DNA of 64,000 nt from Gordius sp. MW1 (lineage: Eukaryota; Nematomorpha; Gordioida; Gordea; Gordiidae): contig OZ038526.1 in the NCBI GenBank assembly GCA_964036665.1, forward strand, positions 20,646,001 to 20,710,000, written 5' to 3'. Numbering within the stretch: position 1 is the first letter of the stretch; each line of letters opens with the position of its first letter. Below the pieces are notes generated by a model. The model ran no database searches and was not told where the DNA came from. It saw only the letters and a list, made by a program, of their open reading frames with translations. A program made the position numbers and the translations under genes. Shown here piece by piece: positions 8,905 to 23,900 of this stretch.

Positions 8905-11900
8905 CTATAATTTAAGCAAAAGAACATTATAAAAAGGTACATAAAATCAAAAATTAGCTTATATAATTTGATAGTAATAAGTTTTGATTTCAATAAAAAT
9001 TTCAACTTAATAATTCATTGTTTATAAATAAAATCAAAACGATCTCCAAAATTTCCGTTAATTTTTAAATAAATCGGAGGTCTTAAGGAGACCGTGAGGC
9101 ATTATCAAAAAGTTTAAATTTCCAATATATACTTTTAACATAACTCGGCCCCTACACTTCTTATATTTTGGCACCTTCCCTAAAAACCAGATTCCCTAGC
9201 TACACCTTCCACATAACAAAATGGAAAGAAGACTGGCGAACAGCTAAATAATTTTTGCTGTAAAATTTATTAATAACTTTTTTAGGTGAGCTCGTGCAGT
9301 GAATAATTGTAAAAGTTATATGGAAGAAATAATAAGAATATTTTTTCTTCCTAATCTTTCGCACCCTAGGTTATCACCAACTATGCTTACTTTATTAACA
9401 TCCCCACAATCGCAATTATTACCTTTTCGCTAGAACCTAATCGCTATTGTTTTATCCATTAACGTCTTTGCCATCTTTCCCATTCGCTCACTTTACCTTA
9501 TTTTATTCTTTTCCTGAGATGGGCTTTTTTCGAAATATAAGGAGTCCCATTTCACGAATATTAATTAATATGCAATTTGTGGGCTCGCTTTTGGATGTCC
9601 TGCCTGTCCTGTCCAACTTGTAATATTTCAATAATTGCCGTGGAAACTCATCGTCACAAAGAATTAAATTATTATCTTTGTAGACCCAAGTTAGCGTTGC
9701 TTAGTTTGTTGATATGCATGCTTAAAAATATAGCCTTTTATTAATTGCTATGCAATTTATGGGTTCACTTTTGGTTGTCTTGCCTGTCCTGTCCAACTTC
9801 GCTTTTTATTAATAATAGCTACGGAAACTTTATATTTTACAATCCCTGCACAAGAGGGCATATTCAAAAAATTTTTATCTAAAATGGGGCCTAGGTTGCT
9901 CAAAAAAGTGAGTGTAATAAACAGCTGTTTGCCAGGCTTTATTTATCTATCTCGAACATGGCGGCTAGGAGCTCTATCAACTTGCCAAAAACCATCTTGC
10001 CGAATTCACCCTAGGACATTAATGACCATTCTTTTTATCATAAATAAGACCCTAAATATAGTGCCTATTATAATAATTATAATTTAAAAAAACCTAAATT
10101 TAAATCTGAAATTGATGATATGATTAATAGGGTTTTTTGCTGGAGGACATTTTCAAATTGGGGGATATCTTTTAACCATGGGACATTCAATTCGGCAAGA
10201 TGGTTTTCGGCAAGTTGACGGGCCACCGGCGGCCTAGATACGATACCAAAAAAGTATCAGCTGTTCGCCAATCTATCGAATTTCCCACAAAAATAAACAT
10301 CAAAGGACCTTTATGAAGGTTTTCGATTTCATAAGTGAATCCTAAAATACTTATAATTCAAAATGTATTAACTTTAAATCACGATCGCATAGCGCATGTT
10401 TCAAAAAAACAACACACACCCTAATTTTTATCTTTCCACACCTAACTTAGCGTTGTTTGTCTATATGCATGCATAGACTAATAGACGGCTCAATCACATT
10501 TAAATAGTGTTACAAATTTTGGCATTTCAAAACTGTTGTGTATGTGAATTAGAGGTGTGCAGGGATCAAATTTTTTTGATCCGATCCGATCCGAGGGGTT
10601 TATGAAAAAATTTAAATCCATCCGATCCGAGTTTTTTAAAATCTAAATCCGATCCGATCCAATCCGAGTTTTTTAAAATCTAAATACGATCCGATCCGAT
10701 CCGAAATTTTCAAATTAAAATTTTAAGAACAGAACTTTTTATTGGTGATTAAATTCAAAATACATAAAAATAAGGTATAGCAATTTTAATAGACCTGAAA
10801 TAAATATAAAATTTTACTTGACTAATTCCATATTATCATATAAAAATAATAAAGAATCTAAATTTTCTGGTTTAATTCGCGTTCTTCTTTCTTCTAATGT
10901 TCTTCCAGCCACCGAGAAATTTCTTTCCGAAGTGGTAGAGGTAGCAGGTATAGCTAAAACTTTATTTGCCAGCTTATAAAGCCTTGGCAGGACTGTTTGA
11001 TATGAACCCCACCATTTCAGCAAATCTTTTTTTGAATCATATTTGCAATCTTCATTTTTTAACGAAAGGTAAATTGTGATTTCATCGGGCGCTTTATCCC
11101 AATTCCAACACCCCCCCCCCCCCATTTTTTCCCCTCAAGTCGGCGTGACTCACACCAGACAATACCCCTTACATCATTCATGATTACCCGAAATCAAGAG
11201 GGAAAGGAGCTAAACGTGTGCTTTAAGGAAAGGGGAGAGTGATTGATAATTTTCGGAGTTGAGTTGAAATGAAATAGAAAGAGATGCGTGTCAACTACGT
11301 CTAGCTAGGGAAAAACGCTAGGGAAATACTGATAAATATATTAGGGTAAGTAAGGGGTGAGGAGGTGGTATTGGGCATCAAAAATGTTAAAGTAAAAAAA
11401 GAATGCAAAAATAATTATGAAAAGGTATACTAAAAATTATTAATTTAATTATTATTGTTTATTTTAAATTTGAAAATCCGATCCGATCCGACTAAAATAA
11501 AATGTTGATCCGATCCGATCCGACTTCCAAAATTAAAATGTTGATCCGATCCGTCCGAATCCGAGTTCGGACGGATCGGATCGAATGTAGGATCGGATTG
11601 ATCCGTGCACACCTCTAAGTAAAAGAAGAGTTCAGGGTGAAGGGTGTATATGTGAATGACATAGACAGAGAAATCGAGAGTGATGGAAAACAACTGTACC
11701 CAGAACAAAAGAACCACAGAGAATATTCAGAAAAAAGATTGTAGTTAATATGTTTTTACGTCCCAAGCAACCTATGTTATGTTAGATACTATATACTTGA
11801 ATAAAATTCGGATTTGAGAATGAAATTATAATAAGCGTATATAACAAAAACTTAATTAGATGGTTAGGTTTATACTTATAATGAGGCTAGGCCCTATATT

Positions 11901-14900
11901 TCTATTTTGATATAAAAATACTACCTAGATTTTTATGGCGGTCGTTTTTAGCAATGTAAGAGTTGAGCAGTCTATTAGTATCTGTATGCATGCCTCAAAC
12001 ATGGCGACCTACACACCCTACTTAATATTTCAAACAGCTGTTCGCGACAAAACAAACAAAATGGCTGTTTTTCCATCACGCTAGAGCCAGGGGTCCTCGT
12101 ACTTGCAATGGGCGACGACGCATTCGTTGCTACAATACCGATCGCCCCACTCCAAGTTCTCCACCGCCCATTTCCCACAGCCCGCCCGCTCGCAACATTC
12201 CGCCCTCGACGCTGGAGGATCAGGATTTTCCGCCTGGGGGTTGGGATTTTCCGCGTAAAAGCGTTCGATGTAAGCGGCCTCGGCGGAGATGCGTTCGTCG
12301 GCGGCGGCTCGATCGACGTCGTCGGGCGCGTCAAGGGCGTCGGCGGTGGGTGACGTCAGGGTAGCTCCGCCACTCACACAGGAGGGAACGCCCTTGTTCT
12401 AAGCGCATGCGCAGGGGAGGGTGAGAGAGAGAGATGTTAAATTCGAAAGGCCAAATTTAAAATGGCTGCGCTAATTCGTTTGTGCGCATCGTTAAAAATT
12501 GAAATTTTTAAAAGTAAAACTGTTTTCACAAAGCATTTATTTAATTAATTAAAACGATAATGTGATGTGGTTTACAAATGTTAGGCTATTTCATAGATTA
12601 CAACAGTCCTCTTCATAAAATATGTATTTTTTTACGATTATTAAATCTATTTATATATATTTATACGAGCCATTTAATTCCTTTGTTTAATCTCAAAACC
12701 CTGATACATAATTCGATTGGAGCATAAACTTGTGCGTTTTAATTGACTTCTAAAAACAACGAGACTACTTCTTAAATTGGTAGAGAAATCATAATTTATT
12801 ATTTATATTTTCAGATCAATCAAGTATCTCAAAAATTATAGAATCTTTTAATTATTAGTAACTTTGAGATTTTATAAGCTTAATAATTAAAATTTGAAAA
12901 ATAATTAACCCCTCCACCTAAATTCTAACTAAGCCTTAGAGGGAAGAGCTTCTTATTATTAAACAAAAAAGAAACCATTACTATAAGAACAAATTCTATA
13001 ACTGGAGCCTTAATAAAATAATATTTTTAAAATTCAATACGGCGATTATTTACTTTGGAAGCTATTTTGGCCCGATACTCCGATAACTTTTTGGTATAAT
13101 CTTTTTTAGCCGTCTCCGTTTTTTTCTTGTATACCTACGCGTTAAAGTGGTTTAATTTGTATTAATAAGCGCCACGAAAAGTATAAAACGAAATTTTTGT
13201 TGGTCTTAAAAAGGCATAAAAATCGTTTGATCAAAAAAGAACAATCTGTTTTTATTAAATCGCTAAATTACTTAAGGATTATTCTAACGGCCTAAGGCAA
13301 TTTTAAATTTTTGCAATATGACATTTACTTTTGAAATTATCACGTTATAAGCTTAAGTAAATTTTTGGATGTTTTTATATTTAACAAAAGAAAAGTTTTT
13401 TTTATATAAAATTTTACAAGGAAATAATAAAAACAATATAAATATTTCAAATTCAATCGCTGTAAAAGGTGATGGGTTAATGATGTTTTAAAGTTGACAG
13501 CGTCAAATAGTTAATAAACAAAATAGTTGATACACAGAAGAAAAGAGTTTCAAATCTGAAAAAAATATTTTAAATATTTTTAATTATTTGAGATATTATC
13601 TTAAATTCAGATTATGTCCGTTCAAACGGAGCCTATTTGTTATCAAAAAAAACTTCTGACATACCAATTTTGAGTTAGGTAACATTGATATTCACAATTT
13701 CTTTATATAAAGTTATGGGGTTCATATTATAATTGTAGCTGTCTAATTACAAAAAATAACCAGTTAAGTATTTTAACAATTTAAAAAATTAAACGAAAGT
13801 GGCTATGCAAGTAAGGATAAAAATTAAGAGCTATGTTTAAACAAAATACCTTCCTCGTTTATATCTAAACAAAGCTATCACCATTATTTTACATGTTTTT
13901 ATAAATAAAAACATAAAAAAATCCCACCTGCAAATAATTTAGGTTTGGTTTTTGTTAGCGTCGAATCAAAAATTCATTCGATCAAGAAATTAAAATATCG
14001 TCCAATATTTTCGGAATTATATAATCCATAAACTATTTAACTTATGGGTGGAATAAAACGCAATTTATTAATTACGATTTTCAAAGTAAGATTCGTTTTA
14101 ATAATAATCCAAAACTTTTTGTTAAAAATAAAAGTTGAATATTCATATAAATGTATATTATTATAGAAAACTTGTAGGTAAAAAATATTTTAGTTGATGG
14201 TTTGTTTTACTTCTTTACGCGTATTATCCAAGCTATCCCACATAGAAGCCACTATTTTGCTAACTTCCCCAAAAGTTGCCGTAGGATTTTGACCTTTAAT
14301 GGCTGCTTGAGTATCGCGGAAGAATAATGCATATGCCGAAACTGGTCTAAAACAATGACAAAAATTTGAATCCATTTTGTATTTTGCATTTAACATGGAT
14401 ATAATGTATCACTTTAAATTAACATATAATTGCATTGTATTATAACTCAATTGGTCAAATGTCAATTATTCCTATATAAAGTTGATATTTTCAGGGTCTC
14501 CTACTTGAACATTCGACTGTTAAAAAAATAGAAGTCTTTCTTATATAAGCTAAATATGGCGGTCATAAGACCGAAAGCGAGGTTAAGTTAGATTTTTAAA
14601 TCATTAGATAGTATACCTAAAACCTGACCAGGTTATTATTCTGAGCCGAGCTAGCCTCAAATAAGCATTAAAATTGTTATTTAAATAGAAATGTGAGCCT
14701 CATTGAGTATCTGAATAAAATCCATAATAGATTCTGCTCCTTTTTTCATTCGAAATAAAGCAGACGATAAATTCTTCATTCGTCGGTACTTCAATTTAAA
14801 TTACGATAAAGGTAATTGAATTGCACCTATTTATCAATAATAACTCAAAAAACCTTTGATTTCTCTTTAAAAAACTCTTAGCCAAAATAATTTTTATAAA

Positions 14901-17900
14901 AGAATTTTTATCTCGGTTAATTAAAATCTTATGTCACAAATCTTTATAAAATTTATAATTTTGGGAGAAGCCAGGATTGAAATTACAAATAAACGTGCGA
15001 GTATTAAAAGGTTAAAAACAAATGTTAAAAATTTTACCATAATTCCATATATAAATCTTTAAATTAAAAGGCAGGGGACTATTTCTTCCTGGCCACACAC
15101 GCAAAATTGGAGGGTGGCTTTTAATTTTTTTTAGATAGGTATATATTTAGTAAAATTTAATTTAAAACAAAGAAAGTTTACTTTTGAGGTTCGTTTGGAT
15201 CTCGTTTCCTCTTTTTCCTAGAGCTACCAGAACTCGACGAAATATTTTTCACGCTCGCTGGACCGGCGGCCATCTTGGATGCACGTCCGCTCCGTCTACC
15301 GGTGGCCATTTTGGAACTACTTTTCGTGGCGGAGGATTCGTTAAGGGGAGAAGACGAGGATGAAAAATATGGTGGGTTAATAAACTCGCTATTCTATAAA
15401 AAAACCAAACGAAAGTTAAGTCCGAAATTTAATATTTGAAAAATTAACTCAATTATCCCAACTTTTAACTTGAGTCAGATTAAAAACTAAATATACTACA
15501 ACATATTCATATAACATTTTTTTAATCAGTGGCGTAGCTAGGGGGGGCCCCCCCCCCCAAGAGCAAAACCGGGCCCCATGGGCCCCCCCCCCAAGCGAAA
15601 AATCTTGGGCCCCTCCTGGGCCCCTTAAGCCATTTTCTTCATCTTAACTAAGAAACAATATAAAGATTATTATTATTGTTTCTGAATAAAAGTTTTAATT
15701 ATAATATTACAAATAAAAATAAAGATGCTGCATAAGACGACAATAAAGGGTGCGAAATTTTATTATTTTAATTAAAATAATTTTAACCAACTTCATGTCA
15801 TGCGAAAGATCGTTCTCATTGCTAAAACGGATTAAAACTTATCTTCGTTCCACAATTGGACAAGATAGGTTATCTTCCTTAGCTTTATTGAGCTTGGAAC
15901 ATGACTTTATAAATGTTATTCCCCCGGATGATATTATAAATTTGTTTGCAACATCGAGTAAAAGGCGTAATGAACTACTATTAAAAGACTAATTTTAATA
16001 TTTAATGAAAAACTATCTGGGCTTTTAAACTTTTTAACACTTTTAAAATATATTAAGATATTATTAAATTTACGAAAATTCCATCCTGGATTCAGTTTAA
16101 TTGTCCATCTCACATGCTTATTGTTTAACATATCTTGGATATTTTTATGTACCACATGCACATATAAAGCCAATAGTTTTCCAAAAAATAGTTTGTACAC
16201 CATTTTTTCCCCTTATCATAAGTTTGATAAATTAATATTAATAACCAATTCCTGAATTTTATACAATTGTTAACGCATCAAAACTTTCAAGGGATAAAAA
16301 TCCTAAAAAAATTCATTCTGTTTGTCTTTAAACGCTAAGTTGTTCTGTGCATCTCACATCTCTAATTTCATCTAAAATTATTAAATAAAATTTTGATTCA
16401 TTTAATTTTGACAGAATATTTTTAAGGTTCATTTAGCCGTTAAATTTATTAGTTCATTTTAATTTTCAGGTGGTGTAAAGGGGGGGGGGTTGTACAAATA
16501 TATCTATAATATCAAGAGGCAATAACCTCTAAATACTAATTTTAATTTCACAATTAATTTTTTTTTATATTTTATGTTATATGTAATTCGCCTTTTGAGG
16601 ATCTAACCTAAAAAAAGGCTTTTAAATGTTCTCATTGTTTTCCTGATATAAATGCTGCCTGAAAATGCTGCCAATATTGCATATATAAAATTGTAAGACA
16701 ATAAAATATTTTTATAAAAACTTTGTTGTATAGATTTTTTTAATTATTTGCATTATTTTTTAAAATGTCAAAGATTTCTTGTCAATATCCCCGTTCCACT
16801 TTGTACCCTTACAATTCATTTATACAAAACTTATTATACCATGTGAAATTTTCTATATTGTTTCAACTAGTGTCCTATCAACTCGCCGAAAACAATCTTG
16901 CCGAATTTAATGTCCCCCAGCTTAAAATCGTCCCCCATTCAACCAATCACAAAATGGAGGACTTTTTTAGCTGGGGGACATTAAATTCGGCGAGATTGTT
17001 TTCGGCAAGTTGACGGGCCACCGTTTCAACTACATCACCTTGTTTTATTTATGAATAAATTTTATTTATTTTATTTTTATGCCCTATAAACATGAGGGGA
17101 CATATTAGTGTGATGTTAATAGAAAAAATACACAGAGTAATAGCGGAATTTTAAGTTTGTCCAACGTTTATGAGGGAAAAATTTTAAATTGCATTTGACC
17201 CATTGTCATATTTGGGTTTTGAATTGCGGGGGGGGCAAAACATAAATTTTTTTTTCTTAAGGGTGTGCGTAACAAAAAATTTTTGTCCCCCCCCCCCCCT
17301 ATTTGACCAGCTCAGCCCCCCCCCCCCCCCCCAAGGCAAAAAGGCTAGCTACGCTACTGTTTTTAATTGCAAGCCCTTCAATATACTGCCTTATTTATAA
17401 AAAATAATTTTTATTATTTTTTTTAATAAGTATGAAATTTTTTAGCCAATTTATGCTAACTTTAACCATACTTTCGTGCTAAATATATTTAACACTCCGT
17501 TGGCTAAGTGGTTTATAAATGTTGTACAAATTAAGTTAGTGATTGCTATAATTTCATTTTTTCAGTAGCTTAATAAAATTTATCCTAGAATATCCCTGCA
17601 AAGTTTGGCTTGTTTTTACGAAATTGTTTTTAAGATACAGTGTGTTTTAGATGCCCGTAGTCTTCCAGGACCCCACCTTCCACAATATAAAACAAACAAA
17701 AAAATTCAATATTTTTTTTGAAGTTTTTATCATAAACCATTATTCTTAACCTATCTGTAAAGAATTTTTTTTAAACATTTCCTTTTTTAAAAAATTTCAA
17801 AACAAAAAAATAGAGATGTCCAAACTTAGGGAATTTTTGGCTCTATGTTTTTTAAAGTAAAAAAGTTACTACTGTTATTAGCCATAATTTTTCTAATTTT

Positions 17901-20900
17901 CACTATCCGTGTTAGGATATTGACCTGACCAGAGGGTTAAAAGATTTTTGATTTTAGAACAAAGGGAGGGGGCTGCCCCCTTTTGCCCCCCCTCTATTTA
18001 TTGGAGGGATAATGCTCTTACTTCGATTTCTTCGGGCGAGGCAAATCCGTTTGAACTGAGGGAAGAGGTGGGTGAACAAGAAGCCACGCTAGGGCAACGT
18101 CCACCCTGGTCGTCACGTGATGCTAATTCCATGTCACGTGATAGGGTTGATGGGGTGAGGTTGGCGTAGGGCGCACCCACCATAGGTTCATACTGGTAAG
18201 CAGCACCACCTGACAAAGTATAGGGCCAAAAAACATACGAGTTATTTAATAAAATTAATATAATGTCTTAAAAAACTACAAAAATTTCATGCCCTCGAAA
18301 AATTTCTGATTTTTAAAACTCAAAAAATTAGTTATTAAAATTAAAAATTACCTTCACTCTTGTTTTTAGAGTTTTTACGTTAAATAATTCTTAATTTAAT
18401 CCATCTATCAACTACTGAAAACATAAATAACGTGTATTATAAATTTTGATAATGTAAGATAAAGCAAGTCCCGATACGCTTGCAGAAACGCCTGTCTATA
18501 TTGAGCTAGTTATAATTTGTTCTTTTTCGTGAACAATTTAGCTACTATAAAAGTAGTTAAAAATGTTGAAATTTTTAAAATACGCCATTTTACGACATGG
18601 GCGTAGGCTTAATTGATATCAGAGGGGGACAATAATTAAATTTTTTTGTTATTTTAGCCATTATTATACTAATCTTTAGAATATTTTAATTTAGAGGGGG
18701 GCAGCCGCCCCTCCCTGCCAACTCCTGACTACGCCCACAAAAAAAGACATTTATTTTTCAGTAAGAAAGGCTATCAAATTTAAGCTGATCACAAGTTAAT
18801 GTTCAATAAAACCGTATCATCTCAAAATTATCTAAACAAACACCCATTACATCATCTCTACCCTTATACTGGGCAGAATACTTCAAACTTAGTTTTTTGA
18901 CACTCGAATTAAACTTAAAAAATAATTGTAATATTCAAGCCGATTATTAATTTTTACCCAAACTACCCTCATGTATAAAAGGAAAAAATTGTGGAAATTA
19001 TTTAAAGCATTTGTGTTTTGGTGAAAGATTTAATATTAAGTAATTATTTTATAAACAAAAGTCTGGTAAAGTTCAACAAGGTCAATTTATCACCACGACC
19101 CTAGTTTTACATTAAAATCTACAACTAAAATATGCAAAACTCTATTACTTGAGCCCCATGGGCGTAGCCAGGGGGTGGCAGGAAGGGGCAGTTGCCCGCT
19201 GTAAATTCAAAAATTGTCAGAAATTAAATAAAATAATGGCTAAAATTTTAAAAAATTATCATTTTGCCCCTCCCTAAATTATTATTGCCCCCCCCCTCCC
19301 CAAATCTAATCCTGGATACGCCCTTGTTGAGCCCTTACCTATCAATTTGTTATGAAAACCCGAAGTTTTCAATTATGTAATATTTCATTTATCCGCTATT
19401 AAGTTTTCCAACATACAGGTTCTATGTTAATTATCTATTAATAATATTTATTTCCTTCATCTTCACAAATATGTATTTTTAAAATTAATAAATGATTAGT
19501 ATATTTTAAAAAACGTAAATTAGGTTCATGCGTAGTCAGCATTGAAATTAGAAGGGGCCAATAATTTAGGGAAAAGCAATCATTTTTTAAAATTTTACCC
19601 ATAATTTAAAAAAAAAATTAATTTAGAGGGGGCAGCCGCCCCTCCCTGCCCCCCCCCCTTGGGTACGCCCATGGTTAGGTTAAATAAATTAAACTCATAC
19701 TGCCCAAGTTTATTTCAAACAAATTTAAATAGCCGCCATTTTGTATTACGTTGTTTACCGTAGCCGGTCACTTGACGATCGAAGGTCTCGGCGGCCGCCG
19801 CGTTTTCAGCCAACAACTCATGATACGGGTTGATCGGGGTGGTGACGGCATAATTTTGATTGACACCTGAAGGAGGAGCGGGGGCGCCCGTGGTGGGGTT
19901 GTGGGTGGCGAACGAATCGAAGAGGTTGATTGACGTGCTGACGGCGGGTGTGGGGTGGGGGTAATAGAGATGGGTGTTACCGGGTGGGGCCGAGGGCTCA
20001 CCCCTAAGGACACCGAGTTTAAAAGGTGCGGATGTGAGGGGCGGTGGCAACTCGAGGATTTCCAAATCTTCGTCGCTCAGGTGAGGCAATTGCTGATAAT
20101 TCTGCGCGCAATAGAACGATAAACGGGTTCGCAAATTAAAAATGGCGGCGCGAGGGTTGCGTTTAAAAAACGCGACGTTTTGAATGTATAAGTCATTTTA
20201 TAAAAATGTTTTTGAAGTTTTACATTTGAGTTATAATTATTAATAAGGTGCAACCATGTGCGTAGCCAGGATTGAATTCACTGGGGGTAATAATGATTTA
20301 GGGAGGTGCAAAATGAAATTTTTTTGAGATTATAGAGATAATTTTAATATTAAAGAATAGACTTGAAAGGGGGCAGCCGCCCCTCCCTGCCCCCCTGGTT
20401 ATGCTCATGAATATAGGACTTAAAATATAGCTTGAAGAGATTGGAATGGCCATCAGTTTATATAAGTAAAATTAATATTACTTATATAATTCCACTTTGG
20501 TTATTTTTATATTTAAATAAAATGAAAATTTTAAGATTTGCTTAAAAAGATTTTAAATTACCATTTTCTCTCAGAGCTTGCAAAACATGGCAATAATAAA
20601 AAAATCAAACGACTTTAATAGCATACCCGTCACGTTTAAATTTGGTTAAAATCGCGATTTCAAACTAAAGGTAAGTTAACTTAAAACATTAAGATAAAAC
20701 CCTTTACATAATCCATCTCCTATAATCAAGATAATTGTGTTACAAAAAAGGTGTAAATATAGGTATAATATGATATATCAAAATGCAAAGTTTTCTTTAT
20801 TAAGTAGGCGAAAAGGATATACCCAAAATACTTCGTTTTGGTTTAATAAGACTTTAACTAATAATGATCACAAAAAAATTAACCGCCATTATAAAAAGTA

Positions 20901-23900
20901 CCATAATGATATAGATGCTTCCCAAGCGATCTTTTATTTGAGTGTTATCCTATTTTATCAACTAGTGCAAATATATACATTTTTAGATAGGAGGGGGGGG
21001 GGGGGGAGGCGGATGATGCCCCTCCCCAACTGTGCCTCACCCTTATGGAGGTGTAGTCGATTATTTATTACTGACCGACTGGTGTTTCAACCTAAAGATC
21101 TGCAACGGGCCCTTTTTAGAAGTCGGCCCGCCCGTACCCGTTTAAAAAAACGTCAGGCCCAGTCAAGCCCGTTCAAATTAGTTTAAAAGAACTCTGCGCC
21201 CAGTCCAACTCATCCAAAATTTCGCATAATTTTATTTTTTGACATATTTATAAAAAAAACATCAATAATTATCATGTAAATACAATAAATCATCAATTAT
21301 TTCAGCAGTTAACACACCTAAAAAAATTTATTATAGTACTACCATTAAATTACTATAAAAAATTACATGAGAATATTCCACTTTCAACACTTAATTTTTA
21401 TTCGATTAATTTAAGTTAATACACTTAAGAAGTTAGAATTCATTATTACCATTAAATTAAAATACTTTAATAAAATTACATGAGAAAATTCAACTTTCAA
21501 TAAGTAGTTTACATTGATTTGATTAATTTATATCAGTTAATACACCTAAGTTTTAGATTAGAACAAAAATATTTATTAAATTATATGCTTTAATATTAAT
21601 TATACCAGTAAAATTTGTGATAAAATAAAACACAAAAATTTTGGTGCATTGTAAATAAGTAATTGAACTTACTTATAAAATATTACTCGGGCCTTCGGCC
21701 CTCGTGGGAAGGGGGAGAAGGGAAGGGAAGAGGGGAAGGGAAGGGGGGACGACTCATCTGTACTTCGTATAAATGTATCATATTTGCTATGCAATTTATG
21801 GGCGAGAAAGGTGGGAAGGGGCGATAATACCTATAGGGGGGTATTAAATGCCTAATGATTAATTAATTATTTATACAAATTTTCCATTATAGGCAAAATG
21901 ATATAGGCAAAATGTAATATAGGCAAGGGTTAGGGTTAGATTTAGTGTTTGCATCTAGTTGCGTATTACATTAGTTTTTATTGATTATGGGTCTAACAAA
22001 CATTATATTATAAAACAACACAATGTTAAGAATTTGCAGAATTGTTGGGAGAAATGTTTTGGTGAATTTGAACAATTTTTAATTAAAAAAATCAAAAATT
22101 TGGCCAATGGTCACTTTTTCTCTATTGGTCAGTACCAACAGATACTCTATAAGTCACTGATAGCCAAAAAAATGGAAAAAAAAATTTTGATGCTCACTTT
22201 GGCCAATGGTCATTTTTTTCCATTGGTCAGCAGCCAGGACACGGTAAAAGTGGATATAAATTCATAAGAGTAAAAAAACGAAAAAAAAATTTTCAAATCA
22301 CATTTCGGCCAATGGTCATTTTTTTCCATTGGTCAGCAGCCAGGACACGGTAAAAGTGGATATAAATCATAATAGTCAAAAAAAACGAAAAAAAAGTTTT
22401 CGAATCACATTTTGGCCAATGGTCATTTTATTCCATTGGTCAGCAGCCAGCGGACGGCCAAAAAGTGATAATAGCAATGGTAGGAACAGGAACAATCATA
22501 ATAGTCAAAAAAAACGAAAAAAATATTTTCGATTCACATTTTGGCCAATGGTCATTTTTCAGTCAGGAGCCAGCGGACGGCCAAAAAGTCATAATAGCAA
22601 TGGTAGTACTAGTAACAGGAACAATCATAATAGTCAAAAAAAAACAAAAAAATAAACTCGGATTCACATTTTGGCCAATGGTCATTTTTTTCAGTGGTCA
22701 GCAGCCAACGGACGGCCAAAAAGTCTTATTATCAATGATAGTAACAAGAACAATCATAAGAGTCAAAAAAAACCCGGGATTCTAACCCAAAAACTAGTTA
22801 AATTGCATAGCAATTAAAAGTAAACAACTTTTATTTATGTTTATTATATAACATTGGTCAGCAGCCAGCGGAGGGCCAAAAAGTCATAATAGCAATGGTA
22901 GAAACAGGAACAATCATAATAGTCAAAAAAAAACGAAAAAAATAATTTCGATTTACATTTTGGCCAATGGTCATTTTTTTCATTGGTCAGCAGCCAGCGG
23001 ACGGCCAAAAATTCTTATTATCAATGATAGTAACAAGAACAATCATAAGAGTCAAAAAAACTCCGGGATTCTAACCCCAAAACTAGTTAAATTGCATAGC
23101 AATTAAAAAGTAAACAACTTTTATTTATGTTTATTATATAACTAGTTAAATTGCATAGCATTAAAAGTAAACAACTTTTATCTATGTTTATTATATAACT
23201 AGTTAAATTGCATAGCATTAAAAGTAAACAACTTTTATCTATGTTTATTATATAATAGATAATTTAACAAATCTTATATATAACACACCGAGGGAGATAG
23301 AGATGAGGGGTGGGGCACCTCTTATGCATTAATTTAAAAAATAACACAGCGAGGGAGATAGAGATGAGGGGTGGGGCACCTCTTTCTCATGCATTAATTT
23401 AAAAAATCGATAACCTAATATACCCAATGCAAATAGATAGGGAGGGTAACGGACAACGGACGGACAACCAAAAAACGAGCCCATAAATTGCATAACAATT
23501 AAAAATATATACTAAGCTATAATCTTAAATTGTGTTAAACAAAATCTATAACAAATAGAATAAAAATGTTTGAAAGTCAAATTTAGCGCTTGAAAAAGGA
23601 ATATAAATGCTACAGGATATACAAATTGGAGGTTAAAAAATTAAGCAATTAATAATCTATAATATTATTAATAAAATATTTATGTTTATTATATAACATT
23701 GGTCAGCAGCCAGCGGACGGCCAAAAAGTCATAATAGCAATGGTAGAAACAGGAACAATCATAATAGTAAAAAAAAAACGAAAAAAATAATTTCGATTCA
23801 CATTTTGGCCAATGGTCATTTTTTTCAATGGTCAGCAGCCAGCGGACGGCCAAAAATTCTTATTATCAATGATAGTAACAAGAACAATCATAAGAGTCAA

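Larger units (their letters stand above)
15527..17359 (+). mobile_element. hAT element with CAGTGGCGTAGC ends in TOX intron 3
   Basis: The termini CAGTGGCGTAGCTAGG and GCTAGCTACGCTACTG are inverted repeats, bordered by the exact 8-bp duplication TTTTTAAT (15519-15526 and 17360-17367). Both ends carry long C or G runs next to the repeats. It contains a hATC remnant (15750-15992) and a nested Mutator-like MITE (16870-17022). Confidence 0.85.

Noticed and set aside
12108..12353. Plus-strand 81-codon ORF
   Set aside because: It is the antisense of TOX exon 7; GC-rich coding DNA keeps the reverse frame open.
17203..17400. ORF with poly-Pro stretch
   Set aside because: Poly-C shoulder and terminal repeat of the hAT ending at 17359.
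19768..20013. Second minus-strand ORF in TOX exon 2
   Set aside because: Shifted frame of the same exon; it does not join exons 1 or 3 in phase.
22329..22785. ORFs of about 100 codons in the family A array
   Set aside because: They arise from tandem repeat units in arbitrary frames and differ between copies.
22085..22790. Repeat-spacer pattern resembling a CRISPR array
   Set aside because: Units are 100-130 bp, the parts between palindromes are also repeated, and the DNA is eukaryotic.
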